Source of the DNA: Agrobacterium fabrum str. C58
GTDB taxonomy: Bacteria; Pseudomonadota; Alphaproteobacteria; Rhizobiales; Rhizobiaceae
Reading direction: 5' to 3'
Assembly (NCBI RefSeq): GCF_000092025.1
Contig: NC_003063.2
Location: 976,001 to 1,040,000, forward strand
DNA: 64,000 nucleotides
Positions 34,496 to 44,641 of this stretch are shown here, piece after piece; position 1 is the first letter of the stretch; every line of letters starts with the position of its first letter. The notes beneath the pieces were generated by a model, which saw only the letters and a list, made by a program, of their open reading frames with translations, ran no database searches and was not told the origin of the DNA. The translations under genes were made by a program, and so were the position numbers.

Positions 34496-35305
34496 ATGAC
34501 GATACCAACATCCTATCTCAACCACACCGATGCCGAGGCCGCACGAAAGGCCCGTGCGACATATCGCGATGGCCTTGTCGCCCCCACGTCAGGCATTGCA
34601 CCCGGCTTCACGCAGGCGAACATGATCGTGCTGCCGCGTGACTGGGCCTTCGATTTCCTGCTTTATGCGCAGCGTAATCCAAAACCCTGCCCGGTGCTTG
34701 ATGTCTCCGATCCCGGCTCGCCCACCACGCTTCTGGCGCCCGGAGCCGATCTCAGAACTGATCTGCCGCTTTACCGCATCTGGCGGGATGGCAAGCTTGC
34801 CGAGGAAACTGCGGATGCGACGTCTGCATGGGCGGAGCGTGATGATCTCGTCGCCTTCCTCATCGGTTGCAGCTTCACCTTCGAGACGCCGATGGTGGAG
34901 GCGGGCATCGAAATCCGCCACATGACCGACAAGAGCAATGTGCCGATGTATCTGACCAACCGGCCTTGCCGCCCGGCCGGACGGTTGAAGGGCAACATGG
35001 TCGTTTCCATGCGGCCTATCCCGGCATCGCGCGTGGCCGATGCTGCCACGATTTCCGGGCGTTTTCCGGCAGTGCATGGCGCCCCCGTGCATGTCGGCGC
35101 ACCGGAACAGATCGGCATTTCCGATCTATCCAAGCCTGATTTTGGTGATGCGGTCCGGATCGAGCCGGGCGAGGTGCCGGTGTTCTGGGCCTGCGGCGTC
35201 ACTCCACAGGCCGCCGTAATGGCATCCGGCGTACCCTTTGCCATTACCCATGCGCCGGGCCACATGTTCATCACCGATATCCCCGACACCGCCTATCACG
35301 CGTGA
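34496..35305 (+). CDS. Putative hydro-lyase, D-glutamate cyclase-like (YcsI family)
   Basis: 269 residues of the DUF1445/YcsI family: [80 protein letters not shown], and [13 protein letters not shown]...[13 protein letters not shown]. Mammalian relatives (DGLUCY) cyclise D-glutamate to 5-oxo-D-proline, which fits an operon that opens 5-oxoproline. The bacterial reaction is not proven. Ends ~8 bases before the PxpB-C start, so translation is probably coupled. Confidence 0.82.
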   Translation: MTIPTSYLNHTDAEAARKARATYRDGLVAPTSGIAPGFTQANMIVLPRDWAFDFLLYAQRNPKPCPVLDVSDPGSPTTLLAPGADLRTDLPLYRIWRDGKLAEETADATSAWAERDDLVAFLIGCSFTFETPMVEAGIEIRHMTDKSNVPMYLTNRPCRPAGRLKGNMVVSMRPIPASRVADAATISGRFPAVHGAPVHVGAPEQIGISDLSKPDFGDAVRIEPGEVPVFWACGVTPQAAVMASGVPFAITHAPGHMFITDIPDTAYHA

Positions 35306-35312
35306 GGATATA

Positions 35313-36923
35313 ATGCGTTTTCTTCCCGTCAGCCTCACCACCATTCTTGTCGAACTCGCCGATCTCGATGAAACGCTGGCGCTGTTCGCCTCGCTTCAGA
35401 GTGATCCCGTCGAGGGCATCGAAGAAACGGTGCCGGCTGCCCGTACCCTGATGATCCGATTCCGCCCTGAGAAGATCAATGTCCAAGCACTGGCCGCGCG
35501 GCTGGCAAGCCGCGATCTCTCGGCAAAGATCGCGCCTTCGGACAACCTTGTGGAGATCCCCGTCCATTATGATGGCGAGGATCTTGCAGACGTCGCCGAA
35601 TTAACTGGCATGAGCGTCGAAGAGGTCATCCGTCGCCATACCGAAAGCGAATTTACCGTGGCCTTCTGCGGCTTCGCCCCCGGTTTCGGTTATCTGGTCG
35701 GCGGCGATCCGGCATTGCATGTGCCGCGCCGGCAAAGCCCGCGCACCCGCATTCCAGCCGGCTCCGTGGCGCTGGCCGGCGCCTTCAGCGGTGTCTATCC
35801 GCAAAACAGCCCCGGCGGCTGGCAGATCATCGGCACCACGCCGGTGAAGATGTGGGATATTGACCGCGATCCCGGCGCGTTGTTCCAGCCGGGCTACCGG
35901 GTGCGTTTCTTCGACATGGACAAGGCCGGCAGAACGGTCGATATCCCGGCACCGGCACCGGCGAAAAAAGAACCGAAAAAGGACGGCCCGCATTTCGAGG
36001 TGCTTGCCGCACCGATGCCCGCCATCTTTCAGGATCTCGGCCGTTTCGGCCAGACCGGACAAGGCGTTTCCGCCTCCGGCGCGCTGGATCGCGGCGCGTT
36101 CAACGGCGCAAACCGCATCGTCGGCAATCCGGCCAACACGCCGTGCCTTGAACTGACGCTCGGCGGCTTCTCTTTTAAAAGCACAAGCCGCGCCGTCATC
36201 GGCATAACCGGCGCCCCCTGCCCCGTCACGATCAAGACGGCGGATCGCAGCTTCGTCGCAAAGACTGATGGACCGGTCTCCCTTGAGGCTGGTGATGTCG
36301 TCACTTTCGGCCAGCCGCCGAAGGGCATGCGCTGTTATCTTGCCGTCCGTGGCGGCTTCGATATCGAGCCGGTGCTCGGCAGTTTTGCGACGGATACGCT
36401 GGCTGTCGTCGGCCCCGATCCCGTGGGTGCCGGTGCCGTTCTGCCGCTTAAGAGCGAAAAGGCCGGTCTTTCCAGCGTTTCGATCAGCGAGATTCCGGCT
36501 TTTGAGCCGCCGGCAACCGGCGAGGTCGTGACACTGGACGTCGTCCTCGGCCCCCGAGCTGACTGGTTTACGCAAAAGGGTATCGAGACGCTGACCGGCC
36601 AGCTCTGGCAGGTCACCCCGCAATCGAACCGCGTTGGCATCCGCCTTGCCGGTGACGTGCCAGTGGAACGCAAGGACAGCGCCGAGTTGCCGAGCGAAGG
36701 CACGGCAACGGGCGCGATCCAGATTCCCCATAGCGGTCAGCCGGTTCTTTTCCTTGCCGATCACCCGCTGACCGGCGGTTATCCCGTCATCGGCGCGGTA
36801 GCGGAATATCATCTCGATCTTGCCGGGCAAATCCCGGTCAACGCTAAAATCAAATTCCGCCCGATCGGCCCCTTTGCCGAAATCGCGGCCAAAAACACAG
36901 AATTCGGAGGAGAAGATCGATGA
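35313..36923 (+). CDS. Fused 5-oxoprolinase subunits PxpB-PxpC (AHS1-AHS2)
   Basis: 536 residues. N-terminal half (1-~205) is PxpB/KipI/AHS1: [20 protein letters not shown] ... [50 protein letters not shown] charged linker ([14 protein letters not shown]) leads into PxpC/KipA/AHS2: [62 protein letters not shown]. The two are separate genes in most bacteria. GTGAGGATATA precedes the ATG. The stop overlaps the next start (ATGA), coupling it to the biotin carboxylase gene. The same domain pair forms the carboxyltransferase part of urea carboxylase. Confidence 0.9.
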   Translation: MRFLPVSLTTILVELADLDETLALFASLQSDPVEGIEETVPAARTLMIRFRPEKINVQALAARLASRDLSAKIAPSDNLVEIPVHYDGEDLADVAELTGMSVEEVIRRHTESEFTVAFCGFAPGFGYLVGGDPALHVPRRQSPRTRIPAGSVALAGAFSGVYPQNSPGGWQIIGTTPVKMWDIDRDPGALFQPGYRVRFFDMDKAGRTVDIPAPAPAKKEPKKDGPHFEVLAAPMPAIFQDLGRFGQTGQGVSASGALDRGAFNGANRIVGNPANTPCLELTLGGFSFKSTSRAVIGITGAPCPVTIKTADRSFVAKTDGPVSLEAGDVVTFGQPPKGMRCYLAVRGGFDIEPVLGSFATDTLAVVGPDPVGAGAVLPLKSEKAGLSSVSISEIPAFEPPATGEVVTLDVVLGPRADWFTQKGIETLTGQLWQVTPQSNRVGIRLAGDVPVERKDSAELPSEGTATGAIQIPHSGQPVLFLADHPLTGGYPVIGAVAEYHLDLAGQIPVNAKIKFRPIGPFAEIAAKNTEFGGEDR

Positions 36924-38650
36924 AAAAAGTGCTGATTGCCAATCGCGGCGAGATCGCGGTGCGCATCATCCGGGCCTGTCGCGATTACGGCCTGCAATCG
37001 GTCGCCGTTTATGCCGACCCCGATCAGGACGCGCTTTTCGTCCGGCTGGCGGATGAAGCCTATGCGCTGGAGGGCGTGCGTCCCGCCGAGACCTATCTCG
37101 ATATCAGCAAGCTGATCGCGATTGCCAAACGCGCCGGTGCTGATGCCGTGCATCCCGGTTATGGTTTCCTGTCCGAACGCGCCGAATTTGCCCAGGCTGT
37201 CATCGATGCCGGACTGATCTGGATCGGTCCCGACCCTGATGTCATCGAGGCATTGGGCGACAAGGTCATGGCGCGGCGCATCGCCACCGGTGTTGGCGCA
37301 CCGCTGGTTGCCGGCAGCGATGGCCCCGTTTCTTCCGCCGCCGAAGTCACCGCCTTTGCCGAACAGCACGGCCTGCCCGTCGCCATCAAGGCGGCCCATG
37401 GCGGCGGTGGACGCGGCCTGAAAGTCGCGTGGAAGATGGAAGAGATCGCAGAGCTCTATGAATCCGCCGTGCGCGAGGCGACCGTCGCCTTCGGCCGCGG
37501 CGAGTGTTTTCTGGAACGTTTCCTCGATCGGCCGCGTCATATCGAGGCGCAGGTTATTGCTGACAAGCACGGCAATGTGCTGGTGCTCGGCACCCGCGAT
37601 TGCTCGCTGCAACGCCGGAACCAGAAGCTGATCGAAGAAGCACCCGCCCCCTTCCTGTCGGATGAACAACGGCAGAAGATCCATGATGCCGCCAAGGCGA
37701 TCTGCGCTGCAGCCGGTTATTCCGGCGCCGGCACCGTCGAATTCCTGCTCGGTGTCGATGGCACGATTTCCTTCCTTGAGGTCAATACCCGCCTGCAGGT
37801 GGAACATCCCGTTACCGAGGAAACCACCGGCATTGATCTCGTCATCGAGCAGTTTCGTATTGCCGAAGGCCATAAGCTTCGTGTGCTTGAAACGCCGGAA
37901 CCGCGTGGCCATTCGATGGAGTTCCGTATCAATGCCGAAGATCCGGGCCGCGGCTTTCTGCCGACACCAGGCTTGATCTCGGTTTTCGATGCGCCTTCCG
38001 GTCCGGGCATTCGCATGGATAGCGGCGTCATCAGCGGCTCAAGCATTCCCGGCGTGTTCGATTCGCTGATGGCAAAGCTCATCGTCACCGGGGTTGACCG
38101 CGATCAGGTTCTGCGCCGTGCCCGCCGTGCGCTGAGGGAATTCCGCATCGAGGGCATCGCTACCGTTCTGCCGTTCCACCGCGCCGCGATCGAGACGGAG
38201 GATTTCATCGGTACTGACGGGTTCAAGGTTCACACCCGCTGGATCGAAACCGATTTCGCCGCCATGCCCGATGCGATGGAGCGACCGGCACCGGCCGACG
38301 ACCCTTCTATCACCCGCACCTATCTCGAGATAGACGGCAAGCGTGTTTCGGTTGGCCTGCCCAGCATTCTGCTCTCCAGCCTCGGCACTGTCAGCGGTGG
38401 CAATGCATCCGCTCCCAGTGCTGCGGTCGAGAAAAAGGAAGGCGAAATGACCGCCCCCGTTTCCGGCACCCTGCAATCTTTCAAGGTGAAGGACGGTGAA
38501 ACGGTTTCCGAAGGTGATCTTCTGGCCGTCATGGAAGCCATGAAGATGGAGACGCAGATTGTCGCCACCAGGGCCGGAAAGGTCCGCTTGATCGTCAAGG
38601 AAGGCGATTATCTGCAGGCGGGAGCAACCCTTATCGATATAGCCGGCTAA
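36920..38650 (+). CDS. Biotin carboxylase fused to biotin carboxyl carrier domain
   Basis: 576 residues. Residues 1-~445 are a biotin carboxylase ([44 protein letters not shown]-grasp loop [36 protein letters not shown]). The last ~75 are a biotinyl domain with the biotinylated Lys in VMEAMKMET. No carboxyltransferase subunit of the acetyl-, propionyl- or methylcrotonyl-CoA type is nearby. Start overlaps the PxpB-C stop. It is longer than AccC and resembles the first parts of urea carboxylase or the alpha subunit of acyl-CoA carboxylases. Substrate unproven. Confidence 0.88.
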   Translation: MKKVLIANRGEIAVRIIRACRDYGLQSVAVYADPDQDALFVRLADEAYALEGVRPAETYLDISKLIAIAKRAGADAVHPGYGFLSERAEFAQAVIDAGLIWIGPDPDVIEALGDKVMARRIATGVGAPLVAGSDGPVSSAAEVTAFAEQHGLPVAIKAAHGGGGRGLKVAWKMEEIAELYESAVREATVAFGRGECFLERFLDRPRHIEAQVIADKHGNVLVLGTRDCSLQRRNQKLIEEAPAPFLSDEQRQKIHDAAKAICAAAGYSGAGTVEFLLGVDGTISFLEVNTRLQVEHPVTEETTGIDLVIEQFRIAEGHKLRVLETPEPRGHSMEFRINAEDPGRGFLPTPGLISVFDAPSGPGIRMDSGVISGSSIPGVFDSLMAKLIVTGVDRDQVLRRARRALREFRIEGIATVLPFHRAAIETEDFIGTDGFKVHTRWIETDFAAMPDAMERPAPADDPSITRTYLEIDGKRVSVGLPSILLSSLGTVSGGNASAPSAAVEKKEGEMTAPVSGTLQSFKVKDGETVSEGDLLAVMEAMKMETQIVATRAGKVRLIVKEGDYLQAGATLIDIAG

Positions 38651-38693
38651 TATACATCCGGCGCGCTGGCCTCACAATCGCAGATCGCGCGGC

Positions 38694-38722
38694 ACCGGCG
38701 GCGGAACCCTTTCGCCGCCGGT
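38694..38722 (+). terminator. Stem-loop after the 5-oxoproline operon
   Basis: 10-bp perfect inverted repeat ACCGGCGGCG / CGCCGCCGGT with a 9-base loop, ~45 bp after the carboxylase stop. No T run follows, so termination efficiency is uncertain. Confidence 0.5.
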
Positions 38723-38761
38723 CCGTTTATGGCGCGACCTGCTAACCATCGTGAGGGAAAT

Positions 38762-40249
38762 ATGGCCGGACGCACCTTGCTTCAATTCTTCCATTGGTAT
38801 TATCCGGACGGAGGGAAATTGTGGAGCGAGGTGGCCGAAAAGGCCGAAAGCCTTGCCAAAATGGGCATCACCGACGTCTGGCTGCCGCCGGCCTACAAGG
38901 GCGCCGCCGGCGGTTATTCGGTGGGATACGACACTTACGACCTTTTTGATCTCGGCGAATTTGACCAGAAGGGCACCGTCGCCACCAAATATGGTGATCG
39001 CGCGGCGCTCGAACATGCGGGCAAGACGCTGAAAGACAATGGCATCCGTGTCATCCACGACGTGGTTCTCAATCACAAGATGGGTGCCGATGAGAAGGAA
39101 AAGGTGCGGGTTCGCCGCGTCAATCCAGACGATCGTACCGATATCGACGATGAGGATTTCCCGGCGCTCGCCTATACGCGCTTCACCTTTCCCGGCCGCA
39201 ACGGCAAACATTCCAAATTCATCTGGGACCTCAAATGCTTCAGCGGCGTCGACCACATCGAAGAGCCGACCGAAGACGGCATATTCCGCCTCGTCAATGA
39301 ATATGGCGATGGTGAATGGAATGAGGAAGTCGATCAGGAGAACGGCAATTTCGACTATCTGATGGGTGCCGATGTCGAGTTCAGAAACCGGGCGGTTTAC
39401 GAGGAACTCAAATATTGGGGCCGCTGGCTCTCCGAGCAGGTGCAGGTGGACGGCTTCCGCCTGGATGCTGCCAAACATATTCCGGCATGGTTCTTCCGCG
39501 ATTGGGTGGGCCATATGCGTGAGACCGTCGATCCCGATCTTTTCGTCGTGGCGGAATATTGGCACCCCGATCTGGAGGCGCTGAAAAGTTATCTCGAGCT
39601 GGTCGACAAGCAGCTGATGCTCTTTGACGTCGCGCTCCACCACAGTTTCCATGACGCCTCAAAACAGGGCGGCGATTTCGACATGCGCAGCATCTTCGAC
39701 GGCTCGCTTGTATCGGCCGTTCCGGATCATGCCGTCACGCTGGTCGACAATCATGACACGCAGCCGCTGCAATCGCTGGAAGCGCCGGTCGAACCATGGT
39801 TCAAACCTCTTGCCTACGCGATCATTCTGCTGCGCGAAGAGGGCGTTCCCTGCGTCTTTTATCCCGATCTGTTCGGCACGAGCTACACCGACACCGGCAA
39901 TGACGGCAACGAGTATAAGATCGATATACCCGCCATCGAATGCCTGCCAAAGCTCATCGAGGCCCGCAGCCGCTTTGCCAACGGTCCCCAGACGGATATT
40001 TTTGACGATGCGAGCTGCATCGCCTTTATCCGCCACGGCACTGCCGATGCGCCGGGCTGCGTGGTGGTGATGTCGAATGGCGAACCGGGTGAAAAACAGG
40101 CTGACCTCGGCCCCGAGCGTGCGGGATCGGTCTGGCGCGATTTTCTCGGTCACCGGGAGGAACACATCACCCTCGATGAGAGCGGCAAAGGCACCTTCCC
40201 GACAAATGGCGGCAGCGTCAGCGTCTGGGTTCCCGCCGATTCCGAATAA
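38762..40249 (+). CDS. Cytoplasmic alpha-amylase (GH13)
   Basis: 495 residues without signal peptide. GH13 conserved regions in order: region [18 protein letters not shown], region [15 protein letters not shown] (nucleophile Asp), region [13 protein letters not shown] (acid/base Glu), region [16 protein letters not shown]. The start [18 protein letters not shown] and overall layout match the liquefying, GH13_5-type amylases (AmyS of E. coli type) that cut internal alpha-1,4 bonds in glucans such as glycogen. ATG at 38762 with GAGGGAA upstream. Appears monocistronic. Confidence 0.92.
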   Translation: MAGRTLLQFFHWYYPDGGKLWSEVAEKAESLAKMGITDVWLPPAYKGAAGGYSVGYDTYDLFDLGEFDQKGTVATKYGDRAALEHAGKTLKDNGIRVIHDVVLNHKMGADEKEKVRVRRVNPDDRTDIDDEDFPALAYTRFTFPGRNGKHSKFIWDLKCFSGVDHIEEPTEDGIFRLVNEYGDGEWNEEVDQENGNFDYLMGADVEFRNRAVYEELKYWGRWLSEQVQVDGFRLDAAKHIPAWFFRDWVGHMRETVDPDLFVVAEYWHPDLEALKSYLELVDKQLMLFDVALHHSFHDASKQGGDFDMRSIFDGSLVSAVPDHAVTLVDNHDTQPLQSLEAPVEPWFKPLAYAIILLREEGVPCVFYPDLFGTSYTDTGNDGNEYKIDIPAIECLPKLIEARSRFANGPQTDIFDDASCIAFIRHGTADAPGCVVVMSNGEPGEKQADLGPERAGSVWRDFLGHREEHITLDESGKGTFPTNGGSVSVWVPADSE

Positions 40250-40265
40250 GGGGCGGCTCAGCCGC

Positions 40266-40721
40266 TTATTCAGCGGAGACGAGGCGGCGCGGGCCAGCGC
40301 CGTCATCGGCCAGAACATCATTCGGATTACGCAGCGGACAATCATCCAGCGACAGGCAACCGCAACCGATGCAGCCGGTCAACTGATCCCTTAGCATGAC
40401 CAGATTGTTGATACGCGTCTGGAGCATTTCCCGCCAGGACTGGGAGAACCTGCGCCAGTCCGTCGTCGTCGCCACGCGGTCCTGCGGCAGATCAGCCATC
40501 GCCTCCCTGATGATGCTGAGCTGGATGCCGGCGCGTTGCGCGATGCGGATGATGGCGATGCGCCGCAGGACGGCGCGATGATAACGACGCTGGTTGCCGG
40601 CGGTGCGCCAGCCTTCGATAAGCCCCTTCGCCTCGTAAAAATGGATGGTGGAAACGGCAATACCGCTGCGGCGCGCAACATCCCCCACCGACAGGCTGTG
40701 TTTGAAGATGGTATTTTCCAT
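40266..40721 (-). CDS. soxR: Redox-sensitive regulator SoxR
   Basis: 151 residues. MerR-type N-terminal domain LSVGDVARRSGIAVSTIHFYEAKGLIEGWRTAGNQRRYHRAVLRRI, dimerisation helix, and the SoxR-specific [2Fe-2S] motif C-I-G-C-G-C-L-S-L-D-D-C (C-x2-C-x-C-x5-C). Senses superoxide and redox-cycling compounds. Start 40721 (MENTIFKHS) is the family start. Its own promoter contains a SoxR box in a 19-bp spacer; autoregulation of soxR is known in Agrobacterium. No sox target gene lies alongside. Confidence 0.93.
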   Translation of the reverse strand: MENTIFKHSLSVGDVARRSGIAVSTIHFYEAKGLIEGWRTAGNQRRYHRAVLRRIAIIRIAQRAGIQLSIIREAMADLPQDRVATTTDWRRFSQSWREMLQTRINNLVMLRDQLTGCIGCGCLSLDDCPLRNPNDVLADDGAGPRRLVSAE

Positions 40722-40784
40722 TCTGGCTCCTGCTTCCGGAATGATTTCCGCTCGGAAAATGCGGAAAAGCGTCGAAGAGCAGCC

Positions 40785-40815
40785 GGTATAATTCCTCAAC
40801 TATAGTTGAGGTCAA
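40785..40815 (-). promoter_or_regulatory. SoxR-box promoter of soxR
   Basis: Minus strand -35 TTGACC (40810-40815) and -10 TATACC (40785-40790) with a 19-bp spacer containing the perfect 18-bp palindrome CCTCAACTATAGTTGAGG (40794-40811). The over-long spacer with a central palindrome is diagnostic for MerR/SoxR-activated promoters. Confidence 0.88.
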
Positions 40816-40828
40816 TAGGCGATTGGGC

Positions 40829-40855
40829 AAAAAAAGAGGCGCCCGGCGGGCGCCC
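40829..40855 (-). terminator. Terminator of the TonB-receptor gene
   Basis: Minus strand GGCGCCC-GCC-GGGCGCC followed by TCTTTTTTT. It lies just before the soxR promoter on the same strand and insulates it. Confidence 0.85.
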
Positions 40856-40879
40856 CTGAAATTCCGCTACTAAGGGGCC

Positions 40880-40907
40880 CAGTCACTAAGGCTCAGTCAC
40901 TAAGGCT
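40880..40907. repeat. Tandem duplication of 14 bp next to the TonB-receptor stop codon
   Basis: CAGTCACTAAGGCT occurs twice head to tail (40880-40893, 40894-40907), three bases from the stop codon at 40911. A third partial copy (CTACTAAGG) lies at 40867. Confidence 0.8.
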
Positions 40908-40910
40908 CAG

Positions 40911-43019
40911 TCAGAATTTTGCCGTCATGCTGATCCAGAAACGACGGCCTTCCATGACCGTGTTGAAATCATCGGTGCCGACGTCCTTGTCGAAGACATT
41001 ATAGACGGCGGCATTGAGGTCGACATTCTCGGCAACCGCATATTTCGCGCCGATATCCAGCGTGGTGTAGGCATCGTATTTACGGCCGGACTGGCCGTTG
41101 ATCGTCACCGGCGTGCCGTTGGCGCCGATACGCGGGCCGGCATTAATTTCCGATCCGTGGTAATTCAGTGAAACCCAGGCTTCCAGCCCATCGATCGGGG
41201 TTACCCAGTCGCCGCGCAGATTGGCCATATGTTCGGGCGTCCGCGCCAGCGGGAAACCTTCATAATCGCCGGTCTTCTGTTCGGAATGTGTATAGGTGTA
41301 ATTACCCCGCAGCGTCAGTTCCGATGTCGCATACCAGGTCGCAGTCAGCTCCACGCCCTGAATGATCGCATCGTCGATGTTGTAGTTGTACCAGAGACGA
41401 TAGTTACGGTCCTCGCTCCAGCGGGCCGGCGTTCCATCCGGATTGAGCACCAGCGCATTGGAAATCTTGTCCTTGAAATCGGTGTAGAAATAGGTGGCGC
41501 CGAGGGCAATGTCGCCATTGTCCCAGAGGGCAGCTATTTCGTAACTCGTGCTTTTTTCCGCTTCCAGATTGGGATCACCAATGATCACGCCGCAGGTGCC
41601 GCTCGGGCCATAGCTGCAACCGCCGCCACCGGTAGTATAGGCGTAACCCGGCGCGATCTGGCGGATTTCCGGGGCACGGAAACCGGTGGAAACCCCACCC
41701 TTGATGGTCAGCTCTTCGGTGGCGCTCCAAACGCCATAAAGCCGCGGGCTGAAATGATTGCCGTATTTCTCGTGATTATCGAGACGAAGGCCGCCCGTCA
41801 GCGCAAAATTATCGACGATGCGCCATTCATCTTCGAGGAAAAGTGCCCACTGCGTTGCGGAGAAGGTTTCGTCGCGGTCGGTGCGGCGGCCCGGATTCTG
41901 GTCGGTCAGCCGCGCCTCGAAATATTGCCCGCCGGTCACCAGCGTGTGGTTGCCGAATAGTTCGAACGGCGTGGTGAACTTGCCGTCGAGAACGGTGTTA
42001 CGGATTTCCGGTGAGCGCGGATTTTCGGTTACCCTGCCGGTACGGGTGTTTCTGGTGAAATTTGTACGCTCGGCCCATTCCTGCTGGAACGAGAATTCGG
42101 ACGTCGTCGGCCCCCAGCGGCCAGTATGCGAAAGCGACCAGTGATCCCGGGTATTGGTGTTGTAGGTGCCATTGGCATCCGTCGCAGCCAGCGTATCGCC
42201 GGGTTCAGCGTCGCGGCGCAGGCGGGTCTTGCCGCCTTCTAGATAGATGTCGTGATCTTCATTCGGCGTAAATGTCAGGCGGCCGTTGAAATCATATTCC
42301 TTGGCGCCCGTGGTGCCGTTCAGAATACGGTCTTCGCCGCGCGTAAAACCCCTGCCCCAGAGCTGCAGACCAAGCTGATCCTTCAGGATCGGCCCGTTGG
42401 CATACCAGGAGACCTGACCGCTGTTGCCGAACTTGGAATGCTGCTGGACCGTGCCCTCGGTGGTGACGGAACCGGACCAGACATCACCGACCTTGCGGGT
42501 GATGATGTTGATGACGCCGCCCATGGCATCCGAACCATAAAGCGAGGACATTGGACCGCGCACCACTTCGATGCGTTCGATTGCCGAGACCGGCGGCACG
42601 AAACTCTGTTCGAAACCGGAATTGCCATTGGTGCGTGCATCGCGCGTGCTCTGTCTTTTGCCGTCAACGAGGATCAGCGTGTAAGCGCCGGGCAGGCCAC
42701 GAATAAAAACATCCTTTTCATTGGCGATGCCGGTGACGGACACACCCTGCACTTCCCGCAGGGCATCAGTCAGATCGCGATAAGACCCCTTTTCCAGATC
42801 CTCGCGCGTAACAACCGTGATGCTGGCAGGTGCGTCCTTCACATTCTGCTCGAAGCCGGATGCGGTGACAACGATCTGCTGAAGAACCGTGTTTCCCTCG
42901 GAGGCCTGCTGCGCGAAAGCCGGCACGGCAAAACCCAACGCCGTTCCCGCCATTGCTGCCGAAACGCCGGCCTTTATTATTGTCGCAGTCCTGTTCTGGC
43001 CGCGGTACTTCAATTCCAT
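40911..43019 (-). CDS. TonB-dependent siderophore receptor (FepA/CirA-like)
   Basis: About 702 residues. Signal peptide ending AVPAFAQQA; TonB-box-like QIVVTAS; plug domain (DAPASITVVTREDLEKGSYRDLTDALREVQGVSVTG ... VEVVRGPMSSLYGSDAMGGVINIITRKVG); 22-strand barrel to the C-terminal aromatic RRFWISMTAKF. This matches FepA/CirA-type outer-membrane receptors for ferric catecholates or colicin-like ligands. Contains a paired-Cys loop (GGGGCSYGPSGTCG). ATG at 43019 with GGGGGCG upstream; 43034 would add five residues. No Fur box was confirmed by eye. Confidence 0.9.
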   Translation of the reverse strand: MELKYRGQNRTATIIKAGVSAAMAGTALGFAVPAFAQQASEGNTVLQQIVVTASGFEQNVKDAPASITVVTREDLEKGSYRDLTDALREVQGVSVTGIANEKDVFIRGLPGAYTLILVDGKRQSTRDARTNGNSGFEQSFVPPVSAIERIEVVRGPMSSLYGSDAMGGVINIITRKVGDVWSGSVTTEGTVQQHSKFGNSGQVSWYANGPILKDQLGLQLWGRGFTRGEDRILNGTTGAKEYDFNGRLTFTPNEDHDIYLEGGKTRLRRDAEPGDTLAATDANGTYNTNTRDHWSLSHTGRWGPTTSEFSFQQEWAERTNFTRNTRTGRVTENPRSPEIRNTVLDGKFTTPFELFGNHTLVTGGQYFEARLTDQNPGRRTDRDETFSATQWALFLEDEWRIVDNFALTGGLRLDNHEKYGNHFSPRLYGVWSATEELTIKGGVSTGFRAPEIRQIAPGYAYTTGGGGCSYGPSGTCGVIIGDPNLEAEKSTSYEIAALWDNGDIALGATYFYTDFKDKISNALVLNPDGTPARWSEDRNYRLWYNYNIDDAIIQGVELTATWYATSELTLRGNYTYTHSEQKTGDYEGFPLARTPEHMANLRGDWVTPIDGLEAWVSLNYHGSEINAGPRIGANGTPVTINGQSGRKYDAYTTLDIGAKYAVAENVDLNAAVYNVFDKDVGTDDFNTVMEGRRFWISMTAKF

Positions 43020-43166
43020 GTTACGCCCCCGCATTTAACTTGAGAATTAAGCACCACTTATTTAGGAGGGGGAGCGGGCGCAACGCGTTTGTTTTCGAAC
43101 AGTTCTAAATTCCAGAAATTGCAAAGAGGGCTCCCCGGATGCTTCGGCGGAGTAAAAAAACCCAAG

Positions 43167-44636
43167 ATGACAACCGGCAAGAGAAAAGCAGAACCAGTCT
43201 CAACGGCAAAGCCCGACAGGCTTGGACAGCTGAAATTACTTGTCGCTTTCGATGCGTTGTTGCGGGAAGGCAGCGTCAGCCGGGCTGCGGCCGGCATGGG
43301 ACTGCCGACCTCGTCCATGAGCCGGATATTGCAGCAGCTCAGGGAAAAATATGGCGACCAGCTTTTCCTGCGCACCGGCCAAGGCCTGCGCCCCACCCCC
43401 TTTGCTGAAAACATGCGGCTGCGCATTCGCTCGCTGGCGGCGGAAGCCGAAAATCTGATGGATTATTCGCAGCAGAAACCGGAAGGACCAGCCGCCCCGG
43501 ATAAAAGCGGTTGGGAACAACCGCTGCTGATGAAAGCGCCACCGCTTTCGCTTCGTCCCAGCGTTGTTCTGGAAGGCCAGCCGACACCGGAACACATTGC
43601 CGACCGTCTCGCCCGCATCGGCCACAATGCCGATCCGCGGCACCGGCTCGCAAAATATATCGCAACCTCGGCAATGGGCATCGGCAACAGCCGTCCGCTC
43701 GCCCAGGGGGAGGCGATGGATGCGCTGTCGATCATTCTTGAGGGCGAAGCCGACCCCATACAGGTCGGCGCGCTGCTCGCCACCATGCATTATCGCGGCG
43801 TGACCGCGGCGGAACTTGCGGGTTTCATCGAAGCCATGTGGCAGCATATCGAGAGAGACCGGCAGCGCCCCGCATCCGTCGATCTCGATTGGCCGGCCTA
43901 TATGTCGCCAAAACATCGCGATGCGCCGTGGTTCCTGCATTCCGCCCGTCTGGTTTCGATGGCGGGCCATAGTGTCCTGTTGCACGGCCATGTCGGTGAG
44001 GGAGACAATGGCGGCAAGCTGGAACTCGCCGCACGGGCCTGCGGCATTCCCCTTTGCCATTCTCTTTCCGAGGCGATGGAGGCCACATCCTCGCAGCGCA
44101 TCGCCTATCTGCCAATCGGCGGCTTATCTCCGCAATTCCAGAGCTTGCTTGGCTTGCATGGCATTCTGGAAATGCGCCTGCCGCTCAACACGGTCGTCCA
44201 TCTTCTCAATCCGCTTCGCGCCAAAAGCACCATGATCGGCGTGGCCCGCCCCTCCTATCAGGAACTCCACCGCGATACCGCGCGGCTGCTTTCGGTGGAG
44301 AACCTCGCCATTCTCGGCAATACCCGGGATTTTGCGCAATTCACACCGTTCCGCACCACCCGGATTTTCGGCCTTTCAAAAGGCAGGGATGTCGAATGGC
44401 TCATTCCCGCCCGCGAAACCCCGCCTGCCGAAATGCCGACCATGTTCACCACCTTCGAATATTGGCGCGCCGTCTGGACAGGTGCGGCCAGGGACGAGCG
44501 GGCGGAAACCATCATCATTTCCACGGCCGCCATCGCGCTGATGCTGGTCAACGATATGGCCCTGTCCTTCGAGGAGGCTTATGCCCGTAGCCTGCAGCTC
44601 TGGAATGACAGGGCGCGCAATCTGGCCCACGCCTGA
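43167..44636 (+). CDS. LysR-type HTH fused to TrpD-like (YbiB/TrpD2) glycosyltransferase-family domain
   Basis: 489 residues from MTTGKRKAE. Residues ~19-85 form a LysR winged helix (RLGQLKLLVAFDALLREGSVSRAAAGMGLPTSSMSRILQQL ... LFLRTGQGLRPTPF). A linker follows, then from ~residue 125 an anthranilate-phosphoribosyltransferase-like fold: HRLAKYIATSAMGIGNSRPLAQGEAMDALSIILEGEADPIQVGALLATMHYRGVTAAELAGFIEAMW, and VSMAGHSVLLHGHVGEGDNGGKLELAARACG. The GTGGD phosphoribosyl site of true TrpD is missing, as in the DNA-binding YbiB/TrpD2 group. The start is uncertain: a TTG at 43089 is possible. Confidence 0.8.
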   Translation: MTTGKRKAEPVSTAKPDRLGQLKLLVAFDALLREGSVSRAAAGMGLPTSSMSRILQQLREKYGDQLFLRTGQGLRPTPFAENMRLRIRSLAAEAENLMDYSQQKPEGPAAPDKSGWEQPLLMKAPPLSLRPSVVLEGQPTPEHIADRLARIGHNADPRHRLAKYIATSAMGIGNSRPLAQGEAMDALSIILEGEADPIQVGALLATMHYRGVTAAELAGFIEAMWQHIERDRQRPASVDLDWPAYMSPKHRDAPWFLHSARLVSMAGHSVLLHGHVGEGDNGGKLELAARACGIPLCHSLSEAMEATSSQRIAYLPIGGLSPQFQSLLGLHGILEMRLPLNTVVHLLNPLRAKSTMIGVARPSYQELHRDTARLLSVENLAILGNTRDFAQFTPFRTTRIFGLSKGRDVEWLIPARETPPAEMPTMFTTFEYWRAVWTGAARDERAETIIISTAAIALMLVNDMALSFEEAYARSLQLWNDRARNLAHA

Positions 44637-44641
44637 TCTGA

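Noticed and set aside
40880..40910. Possible CRISPR-like repeat
   Set aside because: Only two contiguous 14-bp copies with no spacers; a simple tandem duplication.
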